A stretch of DNA of 64,000 bases, from positions 248,001 to 312,000 of the forward strand of contig JAMZAV010000050.1 in the NCBI GenBank assembly GCA_024449915.1. Direction: 5' to 3'. The DNA comes from Sweltsa coloradensis. Its lineage: Eukaryota > Arthropoda > Insecta > Plecoptera > Chloroperlidae. Under the pieces are notes generated by a model that had not been told where the DNA came from, made no database searches, and worked only from the letters and a program-made list of their open reading frames with translations. Of the stretch, positions 10,226 through 22,500 are shown in pieces. The position numbers were made by a program, and so were the translations under genes. How positions within the stretch are numbered: the stretch's first letter is position 1; each line of letters opens with the position of its first letter.

Positions 10226-11742
10226 GGTGGAGGTGCCGGGTCGTTTAATGGTCGAGTGTCGGAACGACCATTATTTCGAATGTTTGGCTATACTTTATCA
10301 ACTCTTTTAACCACACATTGTCAATAATAGTCCACTTTTAAAAAAGAATTGTCGTTAATTAAATATAGACCCAGATCTATAAATAAAATAAAAATCGTTT
10401 TTGCACATGTCAAAATAACGATTTTGAAATTTTTCATGTCTCATGATCATGGATTTGTAATGGTTGGTACTCTCTGATAAGTTGATGAAGGATAATTATG
10501 TCATCATTGGGTACAGTTCCCACAGCTTCACACGCACTCACAAGTAGATGACGTGACCTTATGACCGACCAATATGACGTCGTATCAGAGCTATGACGAT
10601 ACAACTAACCAATCAGTGGTCAACTCACTGTGCTTCTTGAGACCTTGTGGGAGCTGCCCTTACAAGACAAGTACACAATATTCACAAGACAAAACTACCT
10701 ACATTACTACCGTACTGATTCAATTTAGTAATGAAATATCACAGAATATCATACCCATCTCTCCTCCTCCATAAGTAAGATCCCCACAACAATGTTTTCC
10801 AATGTCCCATATTGTTTACAAATACCAAATAGTACTCAAACTCCATGCAAATACGATCTTCTTTCCACATTTCACATGGCAGTGGATGCCGTCGCTGCGA
10901 TTACACTCTGCGGTTGGCCGGCTTCCAAGGTATCCATCCGTCAGTGAACGACCAGTTGAGGCGTATCATTCGATATATTCAACCTCATTATAGTGTCTAA
11001 AATTAATAAGCTACTATCTAAACGCACCAGATATAACTTTCCGCAATAGTAGGCTAAAGAAACCTAACCTAGTAAGGCCTACCTGAAGTAGTGGCTATAG
11101 CCCCAAATATAGCCTTTCAAATAATTGGCTCCATGAAAAAAAATTATTTTCATTCGAATATTTAACACTACAGATCTTTCACATTTTCTATTTCAATAAT
11201 AGCCTGAGACCATATGAGACGCATGGAATAGGCCTATATTTTAAAACAAGTTATTTTAAACGGTCAAGAAAAATAACACAAGCTATGTAATTATCCCCCC
11301 CCCCTCTCTAACGCCTCATAAACCTTGCCGCAAATAGCATTCTCGAAGCTACGTGTTGCTGCGCCGTCATTTTAATAATTTGAGCGCGAATTCAAAGGGC
11401 TTGGATTGCACAGTAGGTAATCATAAGCACCACTTTGTTCGAATAAGAGCTTGAATCATATGTGACCATAGGAGGCCAGAGAACCGTTCTTAACCGCAAA
11501 ATCCATCATTCATTCCCACCTACAGCATCCTCGTTTTGAGCATTTGAGCGGTAAAACGTTCGCTTATCATATACATTAACTTCTTTGGTCGAAGAAGAGC
11601 TTTGATCAATTTGTTGGACCAATGGGAGGCCAGAGAACGCGTCTGTACCCAGCATCCTCCATGCACTCGTCTCTAATCTTCTAGACAGGGCACACGTGTA
11701 TTATATTGTGATCTCTAGTGGTATTGTGTTGTAATCAGTGTA

Positions 11743-11788
11743 ATGTCGTACAGTGAGGGTCATCGTGACAGCGACGCGCATAGCTCAT
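11743..11788 (+). CDS. CPEB alternative first coding exon, copy 1
   Basis: ATG plus 15 codons and one base (MSYSEGHRDSDAHSS), followed by GTAAGTA. The phase fits the acceptor of exon 2 at 18170. Confidence 0.6.
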
Positions 11789-12197
11789 GTAAGTACATTC
11801 AACTAACTTGAATTTTAGGCTGTTCAATGGTAGGCGAGGGTCCGTCCACTGTTTAGACTAGGCTATTCTAAATTAAAAGTAAACTTCAATAGTAGGCTAT
11901 ACAGGCCATTTAAACAAGTGTAAAGCAACATGCAAGGCACAGCGTTTTGTATTTTACCCCTCTCCCCCCCCCCCCCCCCCCTGCAGCATCCTCGTTGCAT
12001 CACATTTGAGCGGGAACTTCTGCATTTACATCAACTTCTTTGGTCGAAGAAGAGCTTTGATCATCTTGTTAGACCAATGGGAGGCCAGAGAACGCGTCTG
12101 TACCCAGCATCCTCTATGCTCTCGTCTCTAATCTTCTAGACAGGGCACACGTGTATTATATTGTGATCTCTAGTGGTATTGTGTTGTAATCAGTGTA

Positions 12198-12243
12198 ATG
12201 TCGTACAGTGAGGGTCATCGTGACAGCGACGCGCATAGCTCAT
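12198..12243 (+). CDS. CPEB alternative first coding exon, copy 2
   Basis: Identical 46-nt coding sequence and donor to copy 1, within the second tandem unit. Confidence 0.6.
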
Positions 12244-12649
12244 GTAAGTACATTCAACTAACTTGAATTTTAGGCTGTTCAATGGTAGGCGAGGGTCCGT
12301 CCACTGTTTAGACTAGGCTATTCTAAATTAAAAGTAAACTTCAATAGTAGGCTACAGGCCATTTAAACAAGTGTAAAGCAACATGCAAGGCACAGCGTTT
12401 TGTATTTTACCCCTCTCCCCCCCCCCCTCTGCCTGCAGCATCCTGGTTGCTAGACATTTGAGCGGGAACTTCTGCATTTACATCATCAACTTCTTTGGTC
12501 GAAGAAGAGCTTTGATCACTTGTTGGACCAATGGGAGGCCAGAGAACCGTTGTACCCAGCATCCTCCATGCACTCGTCTCTCATCTTCTAGACAGGGCAC
12601 ACGTGTATTATATTGTGATCTCTAGTGGTATTGTGTTGTAATCAGTGTA

Positions 12650-12695
12650 ATGTCGTACAGTGAGGGTCATCGTGACAGCGACGCGCATAGCTCAT
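12650..12695 (+). CDS. CPEB alternative first coding exon, copy 3
   Basis: Identical 46-nt coding sequence and donor; the downstream intron sequence already differs from copies 1-2. Confidence 0.6.
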
Positions 12696-13109
12696 GTAAG
12701 TACATTCAACTAACTTGAATTTTAGGCTGTTCCATTGCTAGGCGAAAGTCCGTCCACTATTTAGACTAGGCTATTCTAAATTAATAATAAACTTCAATAG
12801 TAGGCTACAGGCCATTTAAACAAAGTGTTAAGCAACAGCAAAGGCACAGCGTTTTGTATTTGACCCCCCCTCCCCACCCCACCCCACCACCTGCAGCATC
12901 CTGGTTGCTCGACATTTGAGCGGGAACTTCTGCATTTACTTATCAACTTCTTTGGTCGAAGAAGAGCTTTGATCATCTTGTTGGACCAATGGGAGGCCAG
13001 AGAACGCGTCTGTACCCAGCATCCTCCATGCACTCGTCTCTCATCTCCTAGACAGGGCACACGTGTATTATATTGTGATCTCTAGTGGTATTGTGTTGTA
13101 ATCAGTGTA

Positions 13110-13155
13110 ATGTCGTACAGTGAGGGTCATCGTGACAGCGACGCGCATAGCTCAT
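13110..13155 (+). CDS. CPEB alternative first coding exon, copy 4
   Basis: Identical 46-nt coding sequence and GTAAGTA donor. Confidence 0.6.
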
Positions 13156-13539
13156 GTAAGTACATTCAACTAACTTGAATTTCAGGCTGTTCCAATGCTA
13201 GGCGAAAGTCCATCCACTGTTTAGAGGCTATTCTAAATTAATAATAAACTTCAATAGTAGGGTAGATGCCATTTAAACACGCAAGGCACAGCGTTTTGTA
13301 TTTAACCCCCCCCCCCTCGCCCACCTGCAGCATCCTGGTTGCTCGACATTTGAGCGGGAACTTCTGCATTTACATCAACTTCTTTGGTCGAAGAAGAGCT
13401 TTGATCATCTTGTTGGACCAATGGGAGGCCAGAGAACGCGTCTGTACCCAGCATCCTCTATGCACTCGTCTCTCATCTTCTAGACAGGGCACACGTGTAT
13501 TATATTGTGATCTCTAGTGGTTGTGTTGTAATCAGTGTA

Positions 13540-13585
13540 ATGTCGTACAGTGAGGGTCATCGTGACAGCGACGCGCATAGCTCAT
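13540..13585 (+). CDS. CPEB: CPEB first coding exon, copy 5 (nearest to exon 2)
   Basis: Same 46 nt and GTAAGTA donor as the other four, but the intron that follows differs after GTAAGTA. Its single leftover base T plus AC at 18170 forms the codon TAC, keeping the frame of exon 2. Confidence 0.65.
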
Positions 13586-16500
13586 GTAAGTAGGTTCATC
13601 TTACTGTATTATATTGGAACTATGTGTGCATTGTGTGCGGTATTACGATTGGGATTAAGATCATCATGTTACGCGGAACTTATTTGCGTGCGATTTGATA
13701 AAAACTACATAGGAATTTAATTAAGCCGTAGCTTGGTGCTCTAATGTGCAGTAGTATGTGGACTGTGCCGTGGTCTATCGAGTATTGTATTAAAATTTAG
13801 TACTTTTCTCACACAAAGAGGGCTAAAACTTGTTCGGAAACGTGTAGCTAATAATGTTTACCGAACTGAGCATAATCGCTTAAATTCAGAACGGACCAGA
13901 TAGAGAGGTGCAGCTGGGTGGTCGGCATCTCAACCCTCGAAGGGCGACATTATAATTTTCAATGGGCAGGTGTTCGTATTATCATGTTTTGTTTCTGCCC
14001 ACTGTATTTTGTAAATTTTAACTGTAGGCTATGTATAGGCCTATTATCTAGCCTATGTACTTTATTACTTTTTAGGGATATCACACGCACAATTCTGAGT
14101 TTAAGGGCTCTGCTCGTTGTAGTATTATACTCATAATAATGAAATCATTAAATGACAAATAAAAAAAAGGCTCGGAACCGTTTCACCTTCATCAGTAGGC
14201 AATCTCAATGGTAGGCCGAGGCGACACCTACAAAAGTAGAAAACACCCTGGCAAACTAGAGAGTAGACTACATCTACAGTGTACAGTGACAGAGAGTAGA
14301 CTACATCTACAGTGTACAGTGACTGGTGGAGAATTGCCAAAATCTTAGATCGATATTTAGAAATACCATACTGTTTTTTGGACGTCTCAATTTTTATTGT
14401 TACCTATACAATTTTGTATTTATTTTTTTAAATTTCAGAATTGTATTGAATATTAACACTGTTTTTATCTTTTCAATCTTCGGTAATCTTTGAACTTAGG
14501 TGGGCTATGAATCGAAGTTCGATCAAAAGTATTTTTCTCGAGCCTAGTTATCTCATTGCACGTTAGATGTGCAAAAAATGGGATTGCAGTGTGGTAGTGA
14601 AGTGAACTGAAGTCAGTGCCACTGTAGTTTGTCAGTGGTTCAGACAGAGACGTTTAAAATCGTTTTAGGGTGGGACTTTGAATACTGAACTAGCGTTTTT
14701 GTTTTACAAAAATTTTAACACGATAGTAGCTAAAACGGTAGGAATTGTTGGGCATTTATAAATGTTTCCTTCTGAATGCTGCAAATGCCTAAGAAAATTG
14801 GATTTCTTCCTTCAAATTTCGGTTTGACGTTCTTAATTATGGTGGAAGTGCCGGGTGTGCGTGTACCAAAAATTTTGAGTCTGGTTAAGTATTTGGGAAC
14901 CGCCCCGAATGCAAAAAGGTGCCAGCTTTTCAGGTAAAAATAAATACAATTTCTTGATGGAGGTGCCGGTCCAGAAAATATTACTCGTGCGCTCGAATAT
15001 AAGATCAATATCATCATGGCTGCTTGGTGTTCATGAAGTTAGGTTTTGAATTCCATAGCATTCATTAACATAATACAAATGTATGTAGGGAGAAATATTA
15101 TTTTTATTAAACATTTTTTCAAAATGCCAATTCTATCAGAATATCGGTTATTTTTTTCCGAACCAACCAAACAACCCGCAGAATTTTACAACCAAAACTC
15201 GACCGGATTGTCAAAACTTCTACCCGCACAGCTCTACTAATTTGACTTAGATGTCATGTTGACCACACACATGATCAAGAACTAGTTTTCATTTTTCAAA
15301 CACATTGGTCACTAAGATAGATGTTTTAATTTATTTTTAGAAGGGTTTTTGCAGTTGAGGGTGCACATTTTCAAACTATAGTACCTACCTTACTAGTTAT
15401 CCTAGTTATTTTTTTAAAAGAATATATCGATTTTTAAATGGCATTTTAGGACACCTTTGACTTTTTTTTTTTAGGTAAAACGAAAAAATAGGCCTATGAA
15501 AGACATTGTCAAAATTTGACATCCCTTCTAGAATCAATGAAATGCCATAAGTTGGTTGCATTCAACCATTTAGCTTAAAAAAATAAAATTTGATAAACAC
15601 AGCACAAAATTCATCTTTGGACAGCCCCGTACAGTGGGTGCCACTTGCACTTGGCAACTAACAAACAAGATTTCCCCTCCAAAATAATTACCCTATGAGA
15701 ATATCTATCATTACACACAATTAGGGACAATTTTGTATTTTTTAAAGCCAACATTTTTATTTGTGAGACATAATAGATCCAAAATTGGCCTATGTGCATA
15801 AAATTATATTTCAGATACCTTAGGTGGATCAAAAGTTGAATTCGTCAATTTAAAATCAGATAAATTCACCGTTTGAACATTCCTGTATGCCACACTCACC
15901 AACTGGCAAAGAGTGAATTTCTGCTCAATAATTACCCTTCATCATAATAAATATGAGTCACCATTTTCATCTGGAGAGTGGGAGGGGTCTCACTAATGGT
16001 GACCCCGTTTATATTAGTTGTTGGGTTACGCGGGTAAAATTCTTCGCTTAAACGGAGCGGGTTGCAACGAAGGTTGAGTTTTCAATGCAAATTTAAGCCC
16101 ACATTCCAACTCACGTCAAACGCTATTAATATATACACAGTATTCGTTTTGAAAGGATGTTACTTCACTTGTCTTTACCACTTCTGTACTGCAATATTTT
16201 AATTTTTCTAAAATATAAAAGAGTCGGGACTAGATTTATAAAAAATGAAATCACATTTTGCTTAGACTTGCACTAAAGTGTCAGTTTTATTGAGTTGTCA
16301 CCAGGTCAACATGCACCAAAAACGAGTTAGGCTGACAAATGATTGCACAAGTAGAGTTACGTGAAAATTAAACTAACTTTATGGTTAACAAACCAACAAG
16401 TATACCTAAATAAAAATAATAAAACTTACAACTTGGTTAAAATTAGTCCAAAATAAGTAATAAAGCTACTCGACAAAAGTAATGTGACCCTGGATGTTTA

Positions 16501-19500
16501 TAATTAACGAGCATAACACTGATAAATAGCATTCAACGCTTTTTTTCTGTCAAGTCACTGGTCTGATCTCCACTACCAACAATGCTTCACAAAAGTTTGT
16601 TCCAAGGGGATTTCCTCAGTAACAAGACAAATGTGGGAACCGAGTCTGCGGTTATTATTATCACTATAAACGGGAACTAGCTTTCATTCCAGAACTCAAA
16701 TATATATTTATAAATAACAACTAAAAAAAAATAATGAATATTTTTTTGCCTCGGGTTAGTACTTTTGTCAATAATTAACATGGAAAATTTTAATCTGGCT
16801 TCCCGCCAAAGCCAACATGAAAAGTAGTGCGACTTCATCTGGTACAGCGTCTTTTCAGTGCGGTTGGGCGCAGACTCCAAGGAAGGTAGCAGACCGCTCC
16901 CCGTGCTCCTGTAAGACACGTTATCGTTTAGATTTCTAGATTAAAAGAAATGCTGCGTTATAAAAGCTACCATAAGGACATTTACATTTACAGTTTAAGG
17001 AGTCAGCCTTGTCAAAACACTGTTCAGTCATTTTTGTAGCCTGCTTGGGCCAGGTACCAGACAAGATAAATATGAGCAACAAGGCGGCCATTTTGAAGCG
17101 ACCTATGGTGAGCATGCTCACTCCACATAACGTTACGACCCATCAGCGAGCTTTGGCACGGGAATTCTTATCCCTATAATTGTGTATGCCCATAGTTACC
17201 AGATTTATTTTTTTTAAATTTCTTTCAGTTGTGAAGATTATTTAACTGTGTTCTATAAATAATTAAAAATGTAAAATGTAAATTTGAAACCAAGGCTAGT
17301 TCCCTATTGTGTTATGGTTACAGGGTTGCCAACTTTTAAAAGTAAAAATACAGGAAATTCCCAGTTGTCCTGGAAAGGTATAAATGGGAAGATGGGACAA
17401 AATCATGGGGGTTTAGGAAATTATTTTTTGATTGCGAATTCATAAGTCATCAGTCATCACTTTAGAGCAAATATGTGTTTTAGATAACATTTATTTCCGA
17501 GTGTATACTTGCTCCAACGAAAGAATGCAGGTGCTTGGTAGTGGTGGGGGTTGAATGAATGCACGGTAAATGGAATGTCGCCTTTGTGTATGAAAGAGAA
17601 ATATCTTTTACCAACGCAAGCAAAATTTATCTATGCTAGATCATAGAGTTCCTCCGTGTGCTAGATACATGCTGAGCTAGCGTGAATAGAGTTGACAAAG
17701 TTGTTAGGTTGAGAAAACAATTTCGAGCCATCTGCATTCTTTCGTTGGGGCCACTATAGCTAGTTCAAAATCACATGTTTCAAGGTGATGTGAGATATAA
17801 ATAAACATTATCAATTGTAACTTCATTTTTACAAACAACTTTGTGATGAAGTTAGCAGGTAAAGAAAATGTTAAATTCATTGTGTAAGTTTGACTTAGTT
17901 GATTGGCCAGAGCCGACAGAAGGTGAGAGTTTATGAAATTTTGTATTTTGAAGCGAATAACTTAAGTTGTAGAATACGGGAAACGTGATTCCCGTGTAGA
18001 GTTGATATGGGAAGTGGGAAATGACTTTGAAATATGTGATTTATGGGCGAGTTGGCAACGCTATATGGGTACCTGCCACATACCATTTCAGCCCCGGATA
18101 AAACATCCCTTTCCAGAAAACACTTTCCATTGCCTTAGTCTTATAGTCTTCTTCATTTATTATTTCTAGACGGTTATGACCTTGTTGACCAGTGGTACGA
18201 AGTGGAGGTTGGGAACCAGCCACCTACACAGCTCAACTACCAATGTTGCTATGATGTTGGGGCTGGAAGGCAGCTACTGTTACTACAATCATCTTCGTTC
18301 AACGGGCAACGGTACGATAATGGCTTTGTGAACCAGCATCCTACGCCATTACAGCACTCGGCTGTGTTCAACTGCCAACGGTCTTATGTGATTGGAAGCC
18401 AGCAACCATTACCGCGTTCGACTTTGTACGACTACCAACGGTCTGATGCGATTGGAAGCCAGCAACCATTACCGCGTTCGACTTTGTACGACTATCAACG
18501 GTACAATAATGGGTTTGTGAACCATCAACCTACGCCATTACCGCACTCAAATCAGTACAATTACCAAAGGAATGGAAGCGAGCAACCGTTACTGCGCTCA
18601 ACTTCCTTTAACTACCAACGGGACAATGTTATGGCTGGAAACCATCTACCATCAGTGAGCCCATCTTCGATCAACCTCCAGCGGTACAACGATGTTACAA
18701 CTCCGTTACTGCGCTCGGCTTCGTTCGACTGCCAACGTTGTGATGATGTGATTGCAAGTCAGGTACCGTTGCTCAGCTCAACTTCCTTCAACAGGGACTT
18801 TGTAGATGAAGGGCAGCGCAACACTAACTCGGGTAAGAATGATGCTATTAAATATATATACATTCATTAAAATCTGTTTTGTCACATTAAATGACAGTCT
18901 ATACAAAGTAGATAAAGCCAGAAACTTTAGCAAAACATCAACTTGGTATTAATTCTACTCTCAGCATAATGAAACGGTAATATCATACATCTAGTTATAT
19001 TTATTTAAAAGGGTTTACACCATTTGTTAAATCCATAGGTTCATACAAGGAGTAATGCATTTCCATATTATGTCTTGCACATCTGGGTAAATTATAGCCC
19101 TATTAGGTACATTGGGACAAATGAGTGCACAGGTGTAGTATAAGAGGCTTATAATGGGATTTAAAACCTTGGACATTTCTAAATATAATAATAACTTTTT
19201 ACAACAACTTTACTTCTGTTTTTCACAATATAAAAACTCTTTTTTCTTAATTATTAATCATAGTGGAGCATGACATGACAACCATCAGTAGTATCATCAT
19301 CATCATCATCATCATCATCAATATTCAGAATGTCTTCTTTATTTTCCAGAGCTCGCTAAGATGGTTGACACCGTGCTCGAAAGTGGGGAAGAGTCCGTCG
19401 TCGGCTTTCCGACTTCTTCAACAGATTCAAGCGGCTGGGACTTCGGAACCGCAGAGCAAACAAGCGCAGGCTCGGCCAGTCAAGCGTCGACCTTGAAAAA

Positions 19501-22500
19501 TAAACCTGGTGAGAACCAATTGGAATTCAATTATTTCATTTCAATTAGTACTCCTCTTAAACACCAAGCGTACGTACTTTTCGATTTTTTACAGTGCTTG
19601 GGTCCACAGGTTCCTTTTTTAAGGAACCAATGAAAGCCATAGTTTCAATTTTGTCCAAAATGTTTTTGTTTTTTTCATAAGTTTTATTTAATTTTACTCG
19701 ACTGTACCAGCTTGAAGGGCAAAAGAGACAAATCATAGTTTATAGTACTTGCAAAATAAGAGTAGTACACAGTAAAGTAAAATACTCGGCAAACAGAAAT
19801 CTAAAATTAGCTTCTTTAGTGGGATTTCACTCTTGTCAACCCATCCCACCCGTTCAGTCAGAGTCAACGCCCCCCCCCCCCCCGGCCCAAAGGGGTTTTC
19901 AGTTTTCACCATCATAAGTCGCATTGCCAGCTATACTGCATTCTTTTCAATATAATCATAGGCTCTTATTTTTTTCCCTCTAAATCTCAACCATAATTTT
20001 TTGTAAACCTTCCGTTTTAAGCACAAAGCCGGATACTTATCAGTAATCATTGACCCGCTCGAGGTTAAGACATATGGTAGTTGCAGAAAGGTACTTAGGA
20101 ATGTCTTAGTTCCTTTTTTAAACGGAACTTGGATCTGTAAAGAGTTCCTTCTTCATGAGGAACTTATCTCTGAACAAGACTTTGATGCAATAGAAGAAAT
20201 ATTTCTCATGAATACCATAGTTTTACGGATTTTTTTATTCAGAGTACAATTTTCCGTTATTTTTGTCTCTCCATCGGGCAAACGGCTATTCCAATCTTGA
20301 TGAAACTTGATGGGAACGTTCAAAATCACTGAAGACATGTTACGGTTGACGGTTTTGGGGTACAATCGAAGGAATATTTCTCATTAAAAAATCATACATT
20401 TAAGGCAACGAGAAATCGATTTGACATCACCTGCCCACACCTCTCTGTGGCTAGTAGCCTACGATGAGGCGCATCTCGGTTTCTCCCAGACTCGTAGTCG
20501 GGCACTTCGCATTGTTAAAGGCAGACATAGTTCACGATTCTAGTACACAAATGAAACATGAAATCATAATAAAACAATAGAAATAGTCACACAAAAATTC
20601 TCAGCCCTCAACGCAATTGGAAACAGCATTTGCCTCATCTTTTTGATCCAGTTGAGGATGTCATAGTACTCATTCCTACCCAGAAAGACACACATTCTAG
20701 GACAAGACAAAGATTGATCTATATTTTCAAGGAGGTCCAGTAAACCAGGTCTAGGTTTAGGTTAAATGCCCCACTGAGAAATGTAAATTACAATTTAAGT
20801 AAATAAAATAAAAACATTATTGTATTTTGAATCTACCCACTCAGTCACATGGCTGATTTTTAGTGGGGGACCATAATATCAAGCAGACCAAATCACTCTG
20901 TTGGTAAAGATACCTTTGTGTCAATATTTGGATGAGCAAAGCAAAGACTTCAATTTCACTGACCCCACAAAAAAAATTTGCTCGGGTGTTTTTTTGTTAG
21001 TTTTTCTGTCTGTTTGTTCGCTCTCTACTGGGCAAACAGCATATGCGATCTTGATGAAAATTGGAGGGGACCTTCGAAATCTCTGAACTTAGAGGTGTAT
21101 TGTTTTTTTGGTACAATCGAAGAAATATTTCTCATGAATATCATACTTTTACGATTTTTTTCGATTTTTGGTGCGATATTTGCATGCCATTTGGGCCGAT
21201 TCTGACCAAACGGGTGGGGCTACAACGTTCTTATTATATATGGACATTAAGGTTATGGTGATGTAGTACCTTTTGAAAGAAAAAGTTGAAAAAGTTAGCC
21301 AGAATCCATAGAAATAAAGGTTTTAATATGAGTTTTTTGAAGTGTATAACAATAATTAACAAGGTAACTATAGAAACTTGACAACAATCACCTACAATGC
21401 ATTCATTAAGCAATCTTCGGGCCTACAGATATTTGACATTCTAATTACTCTAGCAATTAGTACTTCTTTATATATATCTATCTGACTCCTGTTTCCAACT
21501 TAAGTTAGGTCAGGGGGTGGCTATAGCCACCAATTTTCTAGGCATTTTATGAGTTGTTAACACCGGCTTGCCAGGCCTGTCATGTCCTCTTCAGGTTCAC
21601 TCGCACTTCTTCCTACCCTCACCCATCCACTTTTCTTCCTACAGTTTCCTTGCTTCTACTTTTTCCCACTTGTCACCTCTGTCCTCTATATCATTTCTTA
21701 TTTGATCTTTCCACTTCTCTCTTGGTCTACCGACTCGTCTTTTAACTTTGTCCCCACTTTCAAATTCTGTCCTTGGAATTCTTTCTTCTCCCATTCTTCT
21801 GACATGTCCATACCATCTCAACCTTTCTCGTCCAATTTTGAATAATAGCTTCTCAACTCCAACTTTTGTCCTGATTTCTTGGCTTCTAATTTTGTCTAAC
21901 TTCGATATTCCGGCTATGCTTCTTACAAACTTCATTTCCGCTGCTTGAATCCTACTTGCATCTACGGCTCCTAGTGTCCAGGTCACTGAAGCATATGTAA
22001 GGATGGGTAGATAGTATACCTTGTACAATAACACCTTGCATTCATTAGGGAAATCCTCGTTCCAAAGTAACTTCCTTACTTGCTGATAAAAGGATTCTGC
22101 CTGGGCCACCCTTTTACTGATCTCACTTCCCATCTTTGCCTCCTTTGTGATAATGCTACCTACGTACGCAAACTCTTCTGCCTCTTCCAGTTCCTCATTT
22201 CCAATTTTAATTTTCTCTCTAGTTTCTTTACTTGTTCCTTTCTTTCTAGATTTTTCCATCACAATAGTTTTACTTTTTCCTACACTGATCTTTAGTCCAA
22301 ATTCTTCTGTTACAAGATCCCACTTCTTCACTTTTGTCTGCACTTCTTCAGCTGTCTCTCCCCACACTAGGATGTCATCCGCATAAATCATTGTCCTTGT
22401 GCCAGTTCCCGTCTCTGGTTCCACCTTATTTAATATTTCGTCCATTACTATTGAATAAAAATTATTCTAATTGAACAAAAATGATTTTGCAATGGAACTT

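Larger units (their letters stand above)
8640..11524. other. Spacer upstream of the CPEB first-exon array
   Basis: No gene is seen. It contains a (GTC)n microsatellite near 9462-9498, a tandem 187-bp duplication, two copies of a GGTGGAGGTGCCGGGT-like word nearby, AT-rich sequence and many TAGGCC words. Confidence 0.4.
11525..13592 (+). repeat. Five-copy tandem array of a promoter/first-exon unit
   Basis: Units of 430-460 bp repeat head to tail. Each holds a GACCAATGGGAGG (CCAAT-like) word, a CACACGTGTAT E-box-like word, then GTGTAATGTCGTACAG with an ATG, 46 coding-like bases and a GTAAGTA donor. The anchor CAGTGTAATG starts at 11736, 12191, 12643, 13103 and 13533. The 46 bases from ATG to the donor are identical in all five, whereas flanks and poly-C tracts vary. 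The last unit ends soon after its donor. A more diverged partial unit precedes the array near 11440-11500. Confidence 0.9.

Noticed and set aside
12383..13517. Short ORFs in the first-exon array (for example 12383-12625)
   Set aside because: They run across poly-C tracts of variable length and change frame between units; only the 46-nt ATG-to-donor segment is conserved.
15046..17121. ORFs of 60-80 codons in CPEB intron 1
   Set aside because: Short, AT-driven, without recognisable motifs or splice support.
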